Source: Bacillota bacterium
GTDB taxonomy: Bacteria; Bacillota; Clostridia; Lachnospirales; CAG-274
Assembly: GCA_017444985.1 (NCBI GenBank)
Contig: JAFSVK010000117.1
Location: forward strand, 1-33,860
Reading direction: 5' to 3'
DNA: 33,860 bases
Below the pieces are notes generated by a model. It searched no databases. It worked only from the letters and a program-made list of their open reading frames with translations, and was not told where the DNA came from. The position numbers and the translations under genes were made by a program. Below are positions 32,449-33,860 of the stretch, piece after piece; the first letter of the stretch is position 1; the number at the start of each line of letters is the position of its first letter.

Positions 32449-33270
32449 TCAAGGGGATATCTCCGAGTATATTCCCAGTACCTTTATAAAGCTTGACTTT
32501 CTTTCCATAAGCTTTATGGCTTGTTTTATATCGTCTATATTGTTGTTTATGTCTATATCCACAACAAAAACATACTCTTTAAGCCTGTTCTTCATAGGTC
32601 TTGAAAATATATCCGACAGGTTTATGCCATATACGGAAAATATTTCAAGTACACCGTACAAGGCGCCGGGCTCATCCAAGGTGGAAAAGGCTATGGTTTG
32701 CTTTTGTTTGTTTTCGTAGTCTATTGTAGGGGTAGCACTTACTCTTGCAAAGCGTGTGATATTGTTTTTGTTGTCCTGTATGGAGCTTTTAAGTATCTCA
32801 AGGCCGTATATATCGGCAGCTGCCTTATTGCCCACAGCCGCCACATTGTTGCCCTCGGCTATACTTGCAAGCCTTGCCCCCTCTCCCGTGGAGCTTACGG
32901 TTTCGATCACCGCCTCGGGAAGGGTCTTTAGGAAATTTTTGCACTGAGGTATGGCATGGGAATGGGATATTATTTTTTTAACATCCTCAATCCTTGTACC
33001 TTTTTTTGCCATAAGATTTTGTTCTATAGGCAGATTTAATATCTCTTGTATGTAAAGTTCCTTTTCAAAAACAAGCTCGTCTATAGAGGCATTTACCACC
33101 CCTTCTATAGAGTTTTCAATAGGCACCACAGCCTGGTCTGCCTTTCCATCCTGACACGCACCCAAAACCTCCGTAAAGGTGGAAAAAGGTATTTTTTCGC
33201 TATCGGGGCAAAGTATATCCGCAGCCTGTCTTGAAAAAGTCCCATCGGGACCCAAATATGCAACTTTCAT
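32449..33270 (-). CDS. pheA: Prephenate dehydratase
   Basis: A 273-residue stand-alone prephenate dehydratase, which makes phenylpyruvate for phenylalanine. Motifs are MKVAYLGPDGTFSRQAA, PIENSIEGVVNAS, the SHSHAIPQC-type motif and the catalytic NITRFARV (Thr-Arg-Phe). The C-terminal ACT domain (about 185-265) has GALYGVLEIF. The usual Phe-binding ESRP motif reads FSRP (NLSDIFSRPMKN), a change at the first position. The start at 33270 follows CGGAGA; the longer frame overlaps the promoter region. It is the first gene of the dnaB operon. Confidence 0.95.
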   Translation of the reverse strand: MKVAYLGPDGTFSRQAADILCPDSEKIPFSTFTEVLGACQDGKADQAVVPIENSIEGVVNASIDELVFEKELYIQEILNLPIEQNLMAKKGTRIEDVKKIISHSHAIPQCKNFLKTLPEAVIETVSSTGEGARLASIAEGNNVAAVGNKAAADIYGLEILKSSIQDNKNNITRFARVSATPTIDYENKQKQTIAFSTLDEPGALYGVLEIFSVYGINLSDIFSRPMKNRLKEYVFVVDIDINNNIDDIKQAIKLMERKSSFIKVLGIYSEISP

Positions 33271-33306
33271 AATAATCTCCGACTTATATTTTTGCTGTAT
33301 TCCGTG

Positions 33307-33335
33307 ATTATAACATATATACACATTTTTTTCAA
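33307..33335 (-). promoter_or_regulatory. pheA: Promoter of the pheA-gdpP-rplI-dnaB operon
   Basis: TTGAAA (33335-33330) and TATAAT (33312-33307) with a 17-base spacer on the minus strand, 36 bases before the chosen pheA start. It faces away from the promoter of the truncated nuclease gene. Confidence 0.85.
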
Positions 33336-33371
33336 CCTAAAAAAACAATATGATGAAATTGCAGAAATATA

Positions 33372-33400
33372 TTGCAAAAATAAACCATATAGGTTATAAT
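33372..33400 (+). promoter_or_regulatory. Promoter of the Rpn-family gene
   Basis: TTGCAA (33372-33377) and TATAAT (33395-33400) with a 17-base spacer on the plus strand, 25 bases before the start codon. It is divergent from the pheA promoter. Confidence 0.8.
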
Positions 33401-33425
33401 AAATAAAAAAGAGGGAGGAGTGGCT

Positions 33426-33731
33426 ATGAATATAACGGAAGATACAAAATCAAAATACGTTGCCAAAGACTCTGTTTTCAGAAATCTATTCGGTATCAAA
33501 AAATATGCGGCACAATTATATATGGCACTGCATCCCGATGAAACAATAACAGAGGATGACATAGAGCATGTTACCCTTGAAAGCATTATTATGGCTACAC
33601 TTTACAATGATGTGGGATTCAAGGTGGGCAATAAAATAATTATGCTTGTAGAACAACAATCTTCTTGGTCCGAAAATATTGTTGTGCGTATGTTCGTGTA
33701 TCTTGCGGAAACCTATTATGGGAACCTCTAA
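33426..33731 (+). pseudogene. Rpn/PD-(D/E)XK nuclease family transposase, truncated by the palindromic element
   Basis: A plus-strand gene starting at ATG 33426 after GGGAGGAG, with MNITEDTKSKYVAKDSVFRN and the nuclease-core segment NDVGFKVGNKIIMLVEQQSSWSENIVVRMFVYLAETYY. This is the N-terminal part of the Rpn (recombination-promoting nuclease)/PD-(D/E)XK transposase family, normally about 250-300 residues. The Asp-Glu-x-Gln active-site pieces are visible. The frame enters the palindromic element at 33720 and stops there (TAA 33729-33731) after 101 codons, so the C-terminal part is cut off. The rest may continue beyond the window. Confidence 0.8.
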
Positions 33732-33860
33732 AAAGCCATAAATCGTAAAATTGGCTATCTTGCCCGATTACGTCGTCAATGTCTCTCACCAATGCTCTAC
33801 ATTGGCTTCGAGCCATTTCCTAGTCCTCGAACAAGATATCTCAATTTTACTTCAATAGCA
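33720..33860. mobile_element. MITE-like palindromic element, copy 2 (cut by window end)
   Basis: 141 bp matching copy 1 in inverted orientation, with only about six substitutions and a one-base indel. It begins GGGAACCTCTAAAAA right after TTAT (33716-33719). Inner arms GTAAAATTGGCTATCTTG (33745-33762) and its near complement (33832-33850), and the central CCAATG/CATTGG hairpin (33789-33805), are visible. The final ~15 bp terminal repeat should lie just past the edge. Confidence 0.85.

Noticed and set aside
33332..33586. Minus-strand 84-codon ORF over the Rpn gene
   Set aside because: It is antisense to the plus-strand Rpn coding sequence, which has a promoter, a ribosome binding site and a family match.

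Overview
The window reads as a chromosomal segment of a low-GC Clostridia (Bacillota), probably a gut-type species. The main reasons are a SCIFF peptide with its radical SAM maturase, a pair hallmark of Clostridia; NfnAB; the gdpP-rplI-dnaB order; GGAGG-type ribosome binding sites; and AT-rich sigma-A promoters with 17-bp spacers. The genus cannot be fixed from sequence alone. Almost every gene is on the minus strand. Only a truncated nuclease gene at the right edge is clearly on the plus strand.

Layout, read in the direction of transcription (right to left). (1) 33.4-25.0 kb: a strong promoter drives pheA, gdpP (lacking its usual membrane anchor), rplI, dnaB, a Thr-rich surface protein, a GH43 glycosidase, trmK and a Nif3-family gene. 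(2) 25.0-11.4 kb: a second promoter, with a palindrome over its -10 box, heads a compact run of 15 genes: nfnA, nfnB, a DUF1292 protein, an RseC-like redox membrane protein, a cupin, an orphan histidine kinase, tyrA, aroA, a cytoplasmic-looking pectinesterase, an exonuclease III, trmL, an unknown protein, a lipoprotein, azlC and ftsQ/divIB. (3) 11.2-9.4 kb: a CBS-domain HlyC/CorC-type membrane protein with a structured leader, followed after 2 bp by the RNase P RNA and a terminator. (4) 9.4-6.7 kb: a DUF2079 membrane protein with a consensus promoter. (5) 6.7-1.8 kb: the SCIFF operon, consisting of the 46-aa six-cysteine peptide, a hairpin, the radical SAM/SPASM maturase, a translationally coupled small membrane or exported protein, secD with long charged extensions, secF and a terminator. 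(6) 1.75-0.3 kb: a small secreted protein, then a membrane-anchored transglutaminase-like protein under a c-di-GMP-I (GEMM-I) riboswitch. (7) 0-0.14 kb: the end of an IS3-family element.

Two copies of a non-coding ~156-bp palindromic element (MITE-like, TTAT duplication) are present in opposite orientations. One sits exactly on the ftsQ stop codon; the other truncates the Rpn/PD-(D/E)XK gene at the right edge and runs off the window.

Functionally the window combines housekeeping (replication, ribosome, tRNA modification, aromatic amino acids, electron bifurcation, Sec export) with plant-polysaccharide enzymes placed inside housekeeping operons and with surface or secreted proteins. The most interesting unexplained parts are the extra SCIFF-operon gene, the palindromic element family, the soluble GdpP form, the structured leader and operator-like promoter elements, and the riboswitch-controlled transglutaminase-like protein.
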